The notes under the pieces: generated by a model
What the model saw: only the letters and a program-made list of their open reading frames with translations
What the model was told of the DNA's origin: nothing
Databases searched by the model: none
Translations under genes and position numbers: made by a program
NCBI GenBank assembly: GCA_022616435.1
Contig: JAKEET010000124.1
Coordinates: 1-41,236 of the forward strand
Source of the DNA: Gemmataceae bacterium
GTDB taxonomy: Bacteria > Planctomycetota > Planctomycetia > Gemmatales > Gemmataceae
Reading direction: 5' to 3'
Length of the DNA stretch: 41,236 nt
Shown: piece by piece, positions 33,250 through 40,909 of the stretch
How the letters are laid out: each line of letters begins with the position of its first letter
How positions within the stretch are numbered: the first letter of the stretch is position 1

Positions 33250-33388
33250 GGCGAGCGTCGCGGCGTCAGCCTGACGTGACCCGACGTACGCCAGCAGACA
33301 TGACCCGCAGACGTTGCCCGCCTGCTTACACGTCGGGCTGACGCCGCGACGCTCGCCGTGTCGGGCTGACGCCGCGACGCTCGCCGTG
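33250..33388. repeat. Palindromic/tandem repeat cluster upstream of repeat-protein gene
   Basis: A 28-bp unit (tcgggctgacgccgcgacgc followed by tcgccgtg) is tandemly duplicated exactly at 33333-33360 and 33361-33388. An inverted copy of its core (ggcgagcgtcgcggcgtcag) stands at 33250-33269 with a few further matches. The cluster lies between divergently transcribed genes, ending 32 bases before the ATG at 33421, so it overlaps that gene's upstream region. Confidence 0.9.
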
Positions 33389-33420
33389 CCGATTCACCCG
33401 TTTCTTGAAGGAGCGCCATC

Positions 33421-34440
33421 ATGCAGCCAGCCACGCCGCGCGATCCGATCGACGACCTTCAGCAGCAAGTCAACGCCTTGCACCGGGCGGTCGCCGGGCA
33501 GCGGACTCTGGTCATCGTGCTCGGTCTGGGACTTGGCGCCGCGCTGATCTGGAACCTCACCAGCGGCCACGCGGCGGCGCGGGCGTGGGCGCAGGACAAA
33601 GGCCCGATGGAAATCACCTGCCGGGCGCTCAAGGTGGTGGACGACAAGGGCAAGGTCCGCCTGCACCTCACCCACAACAACAGCGGCGGCGTCGTCCACG
33701 TCCACAACGCCGACGGCAAGACCCTGGCCGTGCTCGAAGCCGACAAGGACGGCGGCTTTCTTTCCGTCCGCGGCCACGACGGCAAGGAACGCGCCTTCGT
33801 CGGCGTCGGCGACAAGCAAGCGGGCGGCCTGATCTATCTCAAAGACATCCACGGCAAGAACCGCGTCAACCTGCTCGTCTACCAGGACGGCAACGGCGGC
33901 CTGTCGCTCCGCAACGCCGGCGGCAAACAGGAGGCCTTCTTCGGCGCGTCGGCCAGGGGCTTCGGCGGACTGGTCAGTCTCAACGCTCCCGACGGCAAGA
34001 CGCGCGTGATCATCGATTGCGACCAGAACGGCCGCGGCGCCCTGGAGATGATCAACGCCGACGACCAGAGCGAGATTTTCCTGGGCTCGTCGGCGAAGGG
34101 CTGGGGCGGGCTGCTGAACGTCAACGCCCCCAACGGCACGGCCGGCGTCATCATGGACATCGACGAGAAGGGAATAGGCCGGATGAACCTGCGCACCAAG
34201 GATGGGCAACGTTTTGTCTTCGCCGGCGCCGATCCGGAGGGGGGCACGCTGCAGGTCTACGGTCTCGACGGCAAGCAGCGGGCCTTCGTGGGCGTGGGCG
34301 ACAAGCAATCGGGCGGCGTCTTCTACCTGCTGCACCCCGACAACGACAAGGCCCGCATCGCCATCGGCATCGACAACAACGGCATCGGCTACGGCGAAGG
34401 CCGCGACGCCAGCGGCGCTCCCCGGCGGGCCATGCGGTAG
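33421..34440 (+). CDS. Membrane-anchored protein of tandem 23-24-residue repeats
   Basis: A 339-residue protein, not recognised. A short coiled-coil-like N-terminus (DDLQQQVNALHRAVAGQ) precedes one membrane span (residues 29-45). From about residue 62 to 335 it is built of about ten tandem units of 22-24 residues. Typical units are GGLSLRNAGGKQEAFFGA, GGLVSLNAPDGKTRVIID and GGTLQVYGLDGKQRAFVG: a GG-hydrophobic strand, a polar turn with D/N-G-K, then a second strand. FVGVGDKQ(A/S)GG appears in two distant units, a sign of internal duplication. The pattern suggests a beta-solenoid or propeller-like rod outside the cytoplasm. The ATG at 33421 follows GAAGGAG with good spacing. Confidence 0.82.
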   Translation: MQPATPRDPIDDLQQQVNALHRAVAGQRTLVIVLGLGLGAALIWNLTSGHAAARAWAQDKGPMEITCRALKVVDDKGKVRLHLTHNNSGGVVHVHNADGKTLAVLEADKDGGFLSVRGHDGKERAFVGVGDKQAGGLIYLKDIHGKNRVNLLVYQDGNGGLSLRNAGGKQEAFFGASARGFGGLVSLNAPDGKTRVIIDCDQNGRGALEMINADDQSEIFLGSSAKGWGGLLNVNAPNGTAGVIMDIDEKGIGRMNLRTKDGQRFVFAGADPEGGTLQVYGLDGKQRAFVGVGDKQSGGVFYLLHPDNDKARIAIGIDNNGIGYGEGRDASGAPRRAMR

Positions 34441-34512
34441 CCAACATTCGAAATCGCAATAACGAATCCGCCACGCGAACCGCGCCACGCGCCGCGCGCC
34501 ACGCGACACGGC

Positions 34513-34541
34513 TTGACACCGTTTTTTCACCGAAGTACCGT
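34513..34541 (+). promoter_or_regulatory. Possible promoter of the MscS gene
   Basis: A perfect TTGACA at 34513-34518 is followed after 17 bases by TACCGT (34536-34541), three of six to the -10 consensus. It lies 63 bases before the ATG at 34604, in a 163-base gap that otherwise shows only gcgccacgcg-like short repeats. Moderate support. Confidence 0.4.
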
Positions 34542-34603
34542 AGGATGGTTTCAGGAATGGATTTCTGCATCCTGGGGGAGCTTTGGGGGCCACGGAGGGC
34601 GTC

Positions 34604-36292
34604 ATGGAGCTGTTCGCTGCCATCATCGATTTCCTGGACGAAGACCGTCTGCTCGCCAATCTGATCGGCGTTCACGTCATCCTCGGCATCATCCTCGTCC
34701 TGTCCATCGTCATCCGCAAGATTTTGCTCCGCGGCGGCGATTCGCTGGTGCGCTGGACCGGCATGCACTGGCTCGACCAGGTCGGCCAGGAGGCCAACCG
34801 CCGCGTCCGGGCGCTGATGTTCTGGACGACCCTGTTGACGCTGTCGATCAGCGTCGCCTCGGGGGTCGTCTACCACGCCGCCGGCCGCGATATCCGCGCC
34901 GACCTGGGCGCCTGGCATCAGCACCTGACCGGCGCGCACCTCATCGCCCTGGGGTTTGTCCTCGGCAAGTTGACCCTGTTGCTCGTCGCGGTCCATATTG
35001 CCTTTGGGCTGGTCCGCCGCGGCATGCACTTCGTGGAAACCTACACGCTGCACCTGCTGCAAGTCACATCGGCCGCGGCCGCTCCCGAGACCAGCGGTTC
35101 CAAGGTCGAGCCATCCCAGGTCGGGCCAGCCAGCGCCGCCCCCGTCGATGACGAGCGCAGCCAGCAAGAAACGGCGCAGCGCTGGTTCTTCCTGCTGGAA
35201 CGATTCGCCCTGGCCTCGGTCTTGCTCGGCGGCCTGTACATGGCCAGCCGCATTCTCGAGTGGCCGGTCCTCGATACGGTCGTCGTCTTCCTGTGGAGGT
35301 TCCTGACGATCGTCATGGTCGCTCGCCTGGCGACGCTGGCCTGCAAGACCGTGCTCCACCTGACGACGCGCCTCGGCGACCGGCACCTCGACGGCATCCA
35401 CGCGCGCCGCTACTGGGAGCGCGTGACGCGGCTGTTCCCCTTCGGCCGGAAATGCTTCGAGGCGGCCGTGTACGTCTACGCCGCCACCAAGTGCGTCGCC
35501 CTGTTTCGCCACATCGACATGGTCGAGAACTATGGCGGGTACTTCGTCAAGTGCGTCGGCGTCTTCTTCATCACGCGCATGCTCATCGAGCTGCTGCAGA
35601 CGCTCATCAGCGAAGCGTTCGGCGTGTTCGAGGAGGATCGGCCAATCGACCAGAAAAGCCTGACGCTGGCGCCGCTCTTGCAATCGATCGTGCAATATGT
35701 CCTGTACTTCGCTTCGGCCATCGTGATGCTCGAGGTCTGCAACATTCCGACCGAGCCGTTCCTCGCCGCGGCCGGCATCGTCGGCCTGGCTGCCGGCCTG
35801 GGCGCCCAGAGCATGGTCACCGACCTGGTGTCCGGCTTCTTCATCCTGTTCGAAAATCAGTACCTGGTCGGCGACGTGGTCCAGATCGGCGACGCCCACG
35901 GCCGGGTCGAGGCGGTCAGCATCCGCACCACGCAGATCCGCGACGAGAACGGCAAGCTGTTCATCATTCCCAACGGGCAGGTGAAGAACGTGGTCAACTA
36001 CTCGAAGGGCTACATCAACGCCGTGGTCGATTTCCAGGCGCCGACCAGCGCCAACCTCGAACACCTGACGGCCGACATGGCCGAGGCCGGCCGGCGCCTG
36101 CGGCGGCAGCGCCGCGAGGTGCTGGCGGAGACCGTGGTGAAGGGTCCGGTCGATTTGACGCCGGGCAACATGGTGATCCGCGCCCTCACCAAGGTGCAGC
36201 CGGGAACGCACCAGGCGATGCAGATCGAATATCGCCGGCTGCTGAAACAGGTACTGGACGAACGGCAGACGCCGGCGAAGGCGGCGGCGTAG
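34604..36292 (+). CDS. Mechanosensitive channel, MscS family
   Basis: A 562-residue inner membrane channel of the large MscS type. About four or more N-terminal spans with a charged linker (SSKVEPSQVG to QQET) lead to the MscS pore helix, here FLAAAGIVGLAAGLGAQSMV with the Ala/Gly packing pattern, followed by TDLVSGFFILFENQYLVGDV, then the beta domain (VQIGDAHGRVEAVSIRTTQI; KLFIIPNGQVKNVVNYS) and the start of the alpha/beta C-terminal domain. It protects against osmotic downshock in characterised relatives. ATG 34604 has GGAGG six bases upstream and is preferred over an in-frame TTG at 34583. Confidence 0.93.
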   Translation: MELFAAIIDFLDEDRLLANLIGVHVILGIILVLSIVIRKILLRGGDSLVRWTGMHWLDQVGQEANRRVRALMFWTTLLTLSISVASGVVYHAAGRDIRADLGAWHQHLTGAHLIALGFVLGKLTLLLVAVHIAFGLVRRGMHFVETYTLHLLQVTSAAAAPETSGSKVEPSQVGPASAAPVDDERSQQETAQRWFFLLERFALASVLLGGLYMASRILEWPVLDTVVVFLWRFLTIVMVARLATLACKTVLHLTTRLGDRHLDGIHARRYWERVTRLFPFGRKCFEAAVYVYAATKCVALFRHIDMVENYGGYFVKCVGVFFITRMLIELLQTLISEAFGVFEEDRPIDQKSLTLAPLLQSIVQYVLYFASAIVMLEVCNIPTEPFLAAAGIVGLAAGLGAQSMVTDLVSGFFILFENQYLVGDVVQIGDAHGRVEAVSIRTTQIRDENGKLFIIPNGQVKNVVNYSKGYINAVVDFQAPTSANLEHLTADMAEAGRRLRRQRREVLAETVVKGPVDLTPGNMVIRALTKVQPGTHQAMQIEYRRLLKQVLDERQTPAKAAA

Positions 36293-36336
36293 GGGGTGGG
36301 GCAGACCGTGCGGCGAGCAATCGACATGACATCAGT

Positions 36337-36711
36337 CTAACCGGCGGCCTCAATCACGTCCTGCCACACCTTCGGCACCTTTTGAAAGGCGGCTTGGTGC
36401 CCAACGAAAAAGCGATCACGCCTTCAGACGCAGCTGCCAGAGAGTGCATAACACGCTCTCGGAACGCTCCAAGATGCGGTCGCCCAGCTTCGTTAACTCG
36501 GCTTCCGAAATCAACTCGAGAGGGTCCATGATGTCAATGCAAACGACGAGGTCCGGCTCGTTGTGGGCGAACTCATCGGCACCGCGAGGAACGCTCGGGC
36601 GCGCCTGCCCAATCCATGGGCCACGTCCTTCGGAAGATGCCAGTTGTTGCAAAGGCAGCATTTTGGCGAGTTGGGACGATGCTGTCGATGTCGCGCTGGC
36701 GCCAATGTCAT
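36337..36711 (-). pseudogene. Probable frameshifted remnant of an unknown gene
   Basis: The 415 bases between the MscS stop and the lhgO stop hold no intact gene, but the minus strand has coding-like pieces. One frame (ATG 36661, stop at 36416) gives 81 residues including PWIGQARPSVPRGADEF, DLVVCIDIMDPLELISEAEL and TKLGDRILERSESVLCTLW; it stays open upstream into the end of lhgO. Shifted by one base, 36420-36337 continues DRFFVGHQAAFQKVPKVWQD and ends VIEAAG then stop. The two would join into one C-terminus with a single-base shift near 36420. The family is not recognised. It could also be an intact small gene of 81 residues followed by noncoding DNA. Confidence 0.35.
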
Positions 36712-37937
36712 ACGGTTGTCGCCCTATCCTTCAGCGTCAACCCAAAATTCCGCCCCGCCATCTCCGCGATCGTCCGCCCGATGCTCAGCGACGCCGTCGC
36801 CGCCGGCGACGGCGCATTGAGCACGTGGATCATCCGCTCCGCCTCGACGAACCGGAAATCATCCACGAGGGCGCCCGACGGCGCCACCGCCTGGGCGCGG
36901 ACGCCGGCGCCATAGGGGCGAATGTCCTCGCAGCGCAACTCCGGCACGAGCCGTTGCAAGGCCCGATGAAACGCCTTCTTCGAAAAGGACCGGTACATCT
37001 CGCCGAGACCCGTGCGCCAGTACTTCCAGGCCATCCGCCAGAAGCCGCCGTAGGCCGCGTAGCCGAGCAGGTCGCGCGGCGACGCCTGCCAGCGACTGTA
37101 ACCCTCGCGGCGAAAGGCGAGCACCGCGTTTGGGCCAGCCTCGACGGAGCCATGGATCGTCCGCGTGAAGTGTACGCCCAGGAACGGGAAGCGCGGATCG
37201 GGGACCGGATAGATGAGGTTCTTCACCAGGTGGCGGCGTTCCGGGATGATCTCGTAGTATTCGCCGCGAAACGGGATGATCTGCAAGCCGGGATCGAGTC
37301 CGCACCGCCGCGCCAGCCGGTCGGAGTGCAGGCCGCCGCAATTGATCAGGTTCCGGGCCCGGATGTCCCCTTGAGTCGTGCGCAGGATCAGCTCGTCACG
37401 ACGCCGCTCGACGCCGGTGACGCGGGCCTTCAGGCAGATCGTGCCTTCTTGAGCCGCCACCAGCTCCGCGAACTTGCGGGCCACGACGCGATAATCGACG
37501 ATCCCCGTCTGGGGCACCCACAACCCCGCGACGCCGGCGACGTTTGGCTCGTAGTCCTTGATGTCGCCCGCGGACAGCCGGCGAATCCCCTGCAGCCCGT
37601 TGGCCCGCCCGCGCCGCTCCAGCTCGTCGAGGGCCGGCAGCTCGTTGTTGTCCACCGCGACGACGACCTTGCCGCAGCACTCGAAAGGGATTCCGTGTTC
37701 GGCGCAAAAGCGTAAGAGCGCCGCCCGGCCCTCGGTGCAGTTGCGGGCCTTGTGCGAGCCGGGCTGGTAGTACAGGCCGGAGTGGATGACGCCGGAATTG
37801 TGGCCGGTCTGATGCTGGGCGACGTCGCGCTCGGCCTCGACCACGACCAGGCGGACGCCGCGCCGGGTCAGGGTCAGCGCCGTGGCCAGGCCGACAATGC
37901 CGCCGCCGATGACGGCGACGTCGTAGCTCGAGCTCAT
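36708..37937 (-). CDS. lhgO: L-2-hydroxyglutarate oxidase
   Basis: A 409-residue FAD-dependent oxidase that converts L-2-hydroxyglutarate to 2-oxoglutarate at the membrane. The FAD-binding start DVAVIGGGIVGLATALTLTR is complete, followed by HNSGVIHSGLYYQPGSHKAR, the signature of the LhgO/YgaF group, then YEPNVAGVAGLWVPQTGIVD, INCGGLHSDRLA and PFRGEYYEI. The C-terminal FAD contact lies in VLNAPSPAATASLSIGR. ATG 37937 is used. A GTG at 37952 overlaps the greA stop as GTGA and could also be the start, which would couple its translation to greA. Confidence 0.93.
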   Translation of the reverse strand: MSSSYDVAVIGGGIVGLATALTLTRRGVRLVVVEAERDVAQHQTGHNSGVIHSGLYYQPGSHKARNCTEGRAALLRFCAEHGIPFECCGKVVVAVDNNELPALDELERRGRANGLQGIRRLSAGDIKDYEPNVAGVAGLWVPQTGIVDYRVVARKFAELVAAQEGTICLKARVTGVERRRDELILRTTQGDIRARNLINCGGLHSDRLARRCGLDPGLQIIPFRGEYYEIIPERRHLVKNLIYPVPDPRFPFLGVHFTRTIHGSVEAGPNAVLAFRREGYSRWQASPRDLLGYAAYGGFWRMAWKYWRTGLGEMYRSFSKKAFHRALQRLVPELRCEDIRPYGAGVRAQAVAPSGALVDDFRFVEAERMIHVLNAPSPAATASLSIGRTIAEMAGRNFGLTLKDRATTV

Positions 37938-37948
37938 GGATGAGTCGA

Positions 37949-38431
37949 TCACGTGCCGAACTGAATCTCCACCACCTGATACCGCAGCGTCCCCATCGGC
38001 ACCTGGATCTCGGCGATGTCGCCCTTTTTCTTGCCGACCAGGCCTTTGCCGATCGGGCTGCTGGTGAGGATCTTGTTCTGAGAGAAGTCTTCCTTCCCCG
38101 GGCCGACGAGGACGAACGTTTCCTCCTCGTCGAGGTCGAGGTCCTTGACGCGGACGCTGGCGCCGAACGCCACCGCGTCCTTGGCGACGTGGTTCATGTC
38201 GATGATGTCGGCCCTGGCCAGCTCGTTCTTGAGGTGATCGATCTTGGCTTGCAGCATCCCCTGATCCTCGCGAGCGGCGTGGTACTCGGCATTCTCGCTC
38301 AAGTCGCCCATGTCCCGGGCCGCCGCCACCCGTTTGGTGATCTCGATCATCTGCACGCTCTGCATGTGATCGATCTTCGCCTTGAGCCCGTCGTACTCGT
38401 CCCGCGTCATGGGAATGCGTTCATCGCTCAT
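37949..38431 (-). CDS. greA: Transcription elongation factor GreA
   Basis: A 160-residue factor that enters the RNA polymerase secondary channel and stimulates cleavage of backtracked transcripts. The N-terminal coiled coil has IPMTRDEYDGLKAKIDHM and the tip acidic pair in RDMGDLSENAEYHAAREDQG, the GreA signature. The C-terminal FKBP-like domain has FVLVGPGKEDFSQNKILTSS, PIGKGLVGKKKGD and a final strand. ATG 38431 has GGGGAG about ten bases upstream. Its leader contains a terminator-like hairpin (38464-38504). lhgO follows with no gap. Confidence 0.95.
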   Translation of the reverse strand: MSDERIPMTRDEYDGLKAKIDHMQSVQMIEITKRVAAARDMGDLSENAEYHAAREDQGMLQAKIDHLKNELARADIIDMNHVAKDAVAFGASVRVKDLDLDEEETFVLVGPGKEDFSQNKILTSSPIGKGLVGKKKGDIAEIQVPMGTLRYQVVEIQFGT

Positions 38432-38447
38432 GACCAAGCCACTCCCC

Positions 38448-38504
38448 GGTAAACAACAGAAAACCGCAGCCTCGCAGGAAAACGAACTCCTGCCGAAGCT
38501 GCGG
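38448..38504 (-). promoter_or_regulatory. Terminator-like hairpin in the greA leader (possible attenuator)
   Basis: On the minus strand, ccgcagc (38504-38498) pairs with gctgcgg (38470-38464). Inside, cagga (38492-38488) pairs with tcctg (38479-38475), with an eight-base loop. The outer stem is followed directly by ttttctgttgttt (38463-38451), a T-rich tract of the kind that ends transcripts. The Shine-Dalgarno sequence of greA comes right after it. No minus-strand gene lies upstream, so a simple end-of-gene terminator role is unlikely. A weak promoter candidate, TTGCGT (38544-38539) and TAGACT (38521-38516) 17 bases apart, would start RNA just before the hairpin. Confidence 0.6.
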
Positions 38505-38670
38505 AACTTCGATCTAGTCTATGTCAAAACCGCGCGGCACGCAACGGCTGGTTGGCGGTTCGTGGTTGGTTCAAACAAAATCAAAATGCGGGTGCCCTTG
38601 GTGCGAGGCATCGGGTAGAATCAGAGAACCGAGGGGTCACAGACATCGCCGGTTGCGAGCGCCACGAACC

Positions 38671-40896
38671 ATGTCGCTGAAACTCGCCTGTCCTCGATGC
38701 CGTCACGTGCAGTTCTTCGACGATGCCCTCGCCGGGCAGCCGGTGACCTGCGCGAAATGCGCGCAAATGTTTCGCGTGCCGCGGCCGGCCGACGCCGACG
38801 CTGGCCGCGCCTCCGACGCGACGGCCTCCGACGCGACGGCCTCCGGCATGACCGCCTCCGGCACGCCCGGCATGGCGGCGGCCAGCGCGGCCGCCAACGC
38901 TCCCTGGCCCTGGCCCGAACAGCTGGCGCCGCGCGAGCTGCCGGCCACCTTCGCCCCGCCCGACCTGCCGGCCGTGAAGGTCGTGCCCCTGCCCGACGAC
39001 GACGCGGCCCGGGGACGCAAGCGGTCTTCGTTGGCCGATGACGACAGCGACCCGGAAACGGCGACGCGGGGAACGGCGACGGCGACCGCCGAACCCTTCC
39101 GCCGGGGCCCGCGGCCGGGCGGCCGCACGCGCATCACGCGCGATGAGCCGTCGCAGCTCCCCTGGGTGTCCGGCGTGGCGATCATCGCCCTGGTCATGAT
39201 CCTGTTCGTCGGCGCCGCTGTTTGGTTCGTGTCGCGCGACCACCATCCTCCGCCAAAAGTAGTCTTCGCTCCGCGGCCCCAGCCACAGCCGTTCCAACCT
39301 CAGCCCTTCCAGCCGCAACCGCTTCCGCGGCCGGGCAAATTTCGACCAATGCCGGGACCTGGAATGCTCGGCATGCGGCAATGGCAAATGCTGCAAAAGG
39401 GCATGGACGTTCCGGTAGCCCCGCAGCCGAACGAGCAGTTCATCGCCGCCAAGCTCAACCATGGCATCCTGCGCCAGCCGGGCGCCATCCAGTTCACCGA
39501 CCCGCACCATCCGCTCAACCCCGGCCACCATCGCAAGGTGTACCTGATCGACCTGGAACCGGACCGCAACTACACCATCGAATTGAACATGGACCCGCCG
39601 CGCAAGCTGATGAGGAATTTCAAGCAGTTCGTCAACCTCGATCCATTCCTCTTGATCGAAGACAGCAAGGGCAAGCTGCTCGACTTCAACGACGACATCA
39701 ACGAGGGCTTCGAACTCGATTCGCGCATCCAGATTCGCGTTCCCGCCAAGGGCACGTATCGCATCGAGTGCACCTCGTTCGCGCCGAACGAGACCGGCAA
39801 GTTCATCCTCAATATCCGCGACGAGGACATGGGCAAGCCGGTGGCGGCCAAGAAACTTCCCCAGCGGCAACTGCCGCAGCCCGCCGAAACCAAACAAGGC
39901 CTGGCCGTCGAGAAGACCGTCAAGCGCAACCTGCAGATCACCACCATCTTCGCCAGCGACGACCCGCTGGTGGGCGACTTGTGCTGGACCGCCGACGCCG
40001 CCGCGTTCTTCGTGCTCGACAAGAACGGCACGCTGCGGCGCATCGCCTGGCCGGACAACGTCGAAGAGCGCAAGCTCGAGCTGGCCCAGCCGGCGAGCAG
40101 CCTGACGATGTCGCGGCTCGGGTTGCTCGTCAGCTTGCCGCAGCTGGACGAAGTCTGGTTGATCGATACCGAGTCGTTGCAGGTAACGAAGCGGATCAGC
40201 GCGCCAGGCCTGGTCCACGTCACGGCCGCTCCAGCCACCGACATCGCCATCGCGGCCACGCGCCAGCCGGCCAACCCGCTCCCCCGAGACGTGCTGATGG
40301 TGCTCGACGTCGCCAAGGGGGTCGCCGTCCGCCAGTACGACAATTATGCCCACTATTCGCCGCGCCACGCCGCCATGACTCCCGACGGCAATTACCTGTT
40401 CACCGAGGGGGGCGTCGAACAGCTCATGCGCTATCGCGTCCGCGGCGATGAGATCGTCCTCGAAGAGGAAAGCCCGCGGCTGGCCGCGAAGGGCACCGGC
40501 GTGTTCATCAGCCCCGACGGCAAGCACGTGTGCCTCCCCTCGCCGGGCGGCAACTATGCGACCGATCCGGCGGTCCGGGTCGAGCCCTTCACCACGCTCA
40601 TCTTTCCAGCCGGCAACCTGCGCAAGCCGGCCTTCAGCATCAACACCGGCGAGGCGCCGGGCGCCGTCGGCTTCGATCCCAAGTCCGGCAACGTCTTCGC
40701 CCATAGCAACGACAAGCAATTCATGCTGTTCCGCGAGACCGGCTTCAAGAGCCGCGAGGTGAACTTGCCGGGCGCCGACCAGTTCTCCGGCCAGCCGCGC
40801 CAGTTCCTCACCCACCCGGCCGGCTTCCAGGTCCTCGTCCGCACGGCGCACACCATCTACGGCGTCGAGCTGCCGCGAGACGATGAGAAGAAGTGA
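38671..40896 (+). CDS. Zinc-ribbon, membrane-anchored beta-propeller protein
   Basis: A 741-residue protein of a planctomycete type without a known function. The N-terminal zinc ribbon (C7, C10, C27, C30, in ACPRCRH and TCAKCAQMF, MJ0042-like) is cytoplasmic. It is followed by an Ala/Ser/Thr-rich disordered linker with 15-bp tandem repeats, a single membrane span (WVSGVAIIALVMILFVGAAVWF, about residues 169-189), and a PQPFQPQPFQPQP-rich stalk. Next is a PPC-like beta domain (HRKVYLIDLEPDRNYTIELN; GTYRIECTSFAPNETGKFIL). The C-terminal 280 residues look like a beta-propeller (LCWTADAAAFFVLDKNGTLR; HAAMTPDGNYLFTEGG; GVFISPDGKHVCLPSPGG). The ATG at 38671 fits the zinc ribbon; the frame opens at 38521. 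Confidence 0.85.
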   Translation: MSLKLACPRCRHVQFFDDALAGQPVTCAKCAQMFRVPRPADADAGRASDATASDATASGMTASGTPGMAAASAAANAPWPWPEQLAPRELPATFAPPDLPAVKVVPLPDDDAARGRKRSSLADDDSDPETATRGTATATAEPFRRGPRPGGRTRITRDEPSQLPWVSGVAIIALVMILFVGAAVWFVSRDHHPPPKVVFAPRPQPQPFQPQPFQPQPLPRPGKFRPMPGPGMLGMRQWQMLQKGMDVPVAPQPNEQFIAAKLNHGILRQPGAIQFTDPHHPLNPGHHRKVYLIDLEPDRNYTIELNMDPPRKLMRNFKQFVNLDPFLLIEDSKGKLLDFNDDINEGFELDSRIQIRVPAKGTYRIECTSFAPNETGKFILNIRDEDMGKPVAAKKLPQRQLPQPAETKQGLAVEKTVKRNLQITTIFASDDPLVGDLCWTADAAAFFVLDKNGTLRRIAWPDNVEERKLELAQPASSLTMSRLGLLVSLPQLDEVWLIDTESLQVTKRISAPGLVHVTAAPATDIAIAATRQPANPLPRDVLMVLDVAKGVAVRQYDNYAHYSPRHAAMTPDGNYLFTEGGVEQLMRYRVRGDEIVLEEESPRLAAKGTGVFISPDGKHVCLPSPGGNYATDPAVRVEPFTTLIFPAGNLRKPAFSINTGEAPGAVGFDPKSGNVFAHSNDKQFMLFRETGFKSREVNLPGADQFSGQPRQFLTHPAGFQVLVRTAHTIYGVELPRDDEKK
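38809..38868 (+). repeat. 15-bp tandem repeat, four copies, in coding linker
   Basis: gcctccgacgcgacg occurs exactly twice (38809-38823, 38824-38838) followed by two diverged copies to 38868, encoding ASDAT, ASDAT, ASGMT, ASGTP in the disordered linker of the zinc-ribbon protein. A slippage-prone minisatellite that changes linker length in steps of five residues. Confidence 0.8.
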
Positions 40897-40909
40897 ATCG
40901 CCGCGCAAA

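Noticed and set aside
36416..36661. Intact 81-residue gene
   Set aside because: The frame is open well upstream without a clear start signal and the adjoining frame looks like its continuation; reported as a remnant at low confidence instead.
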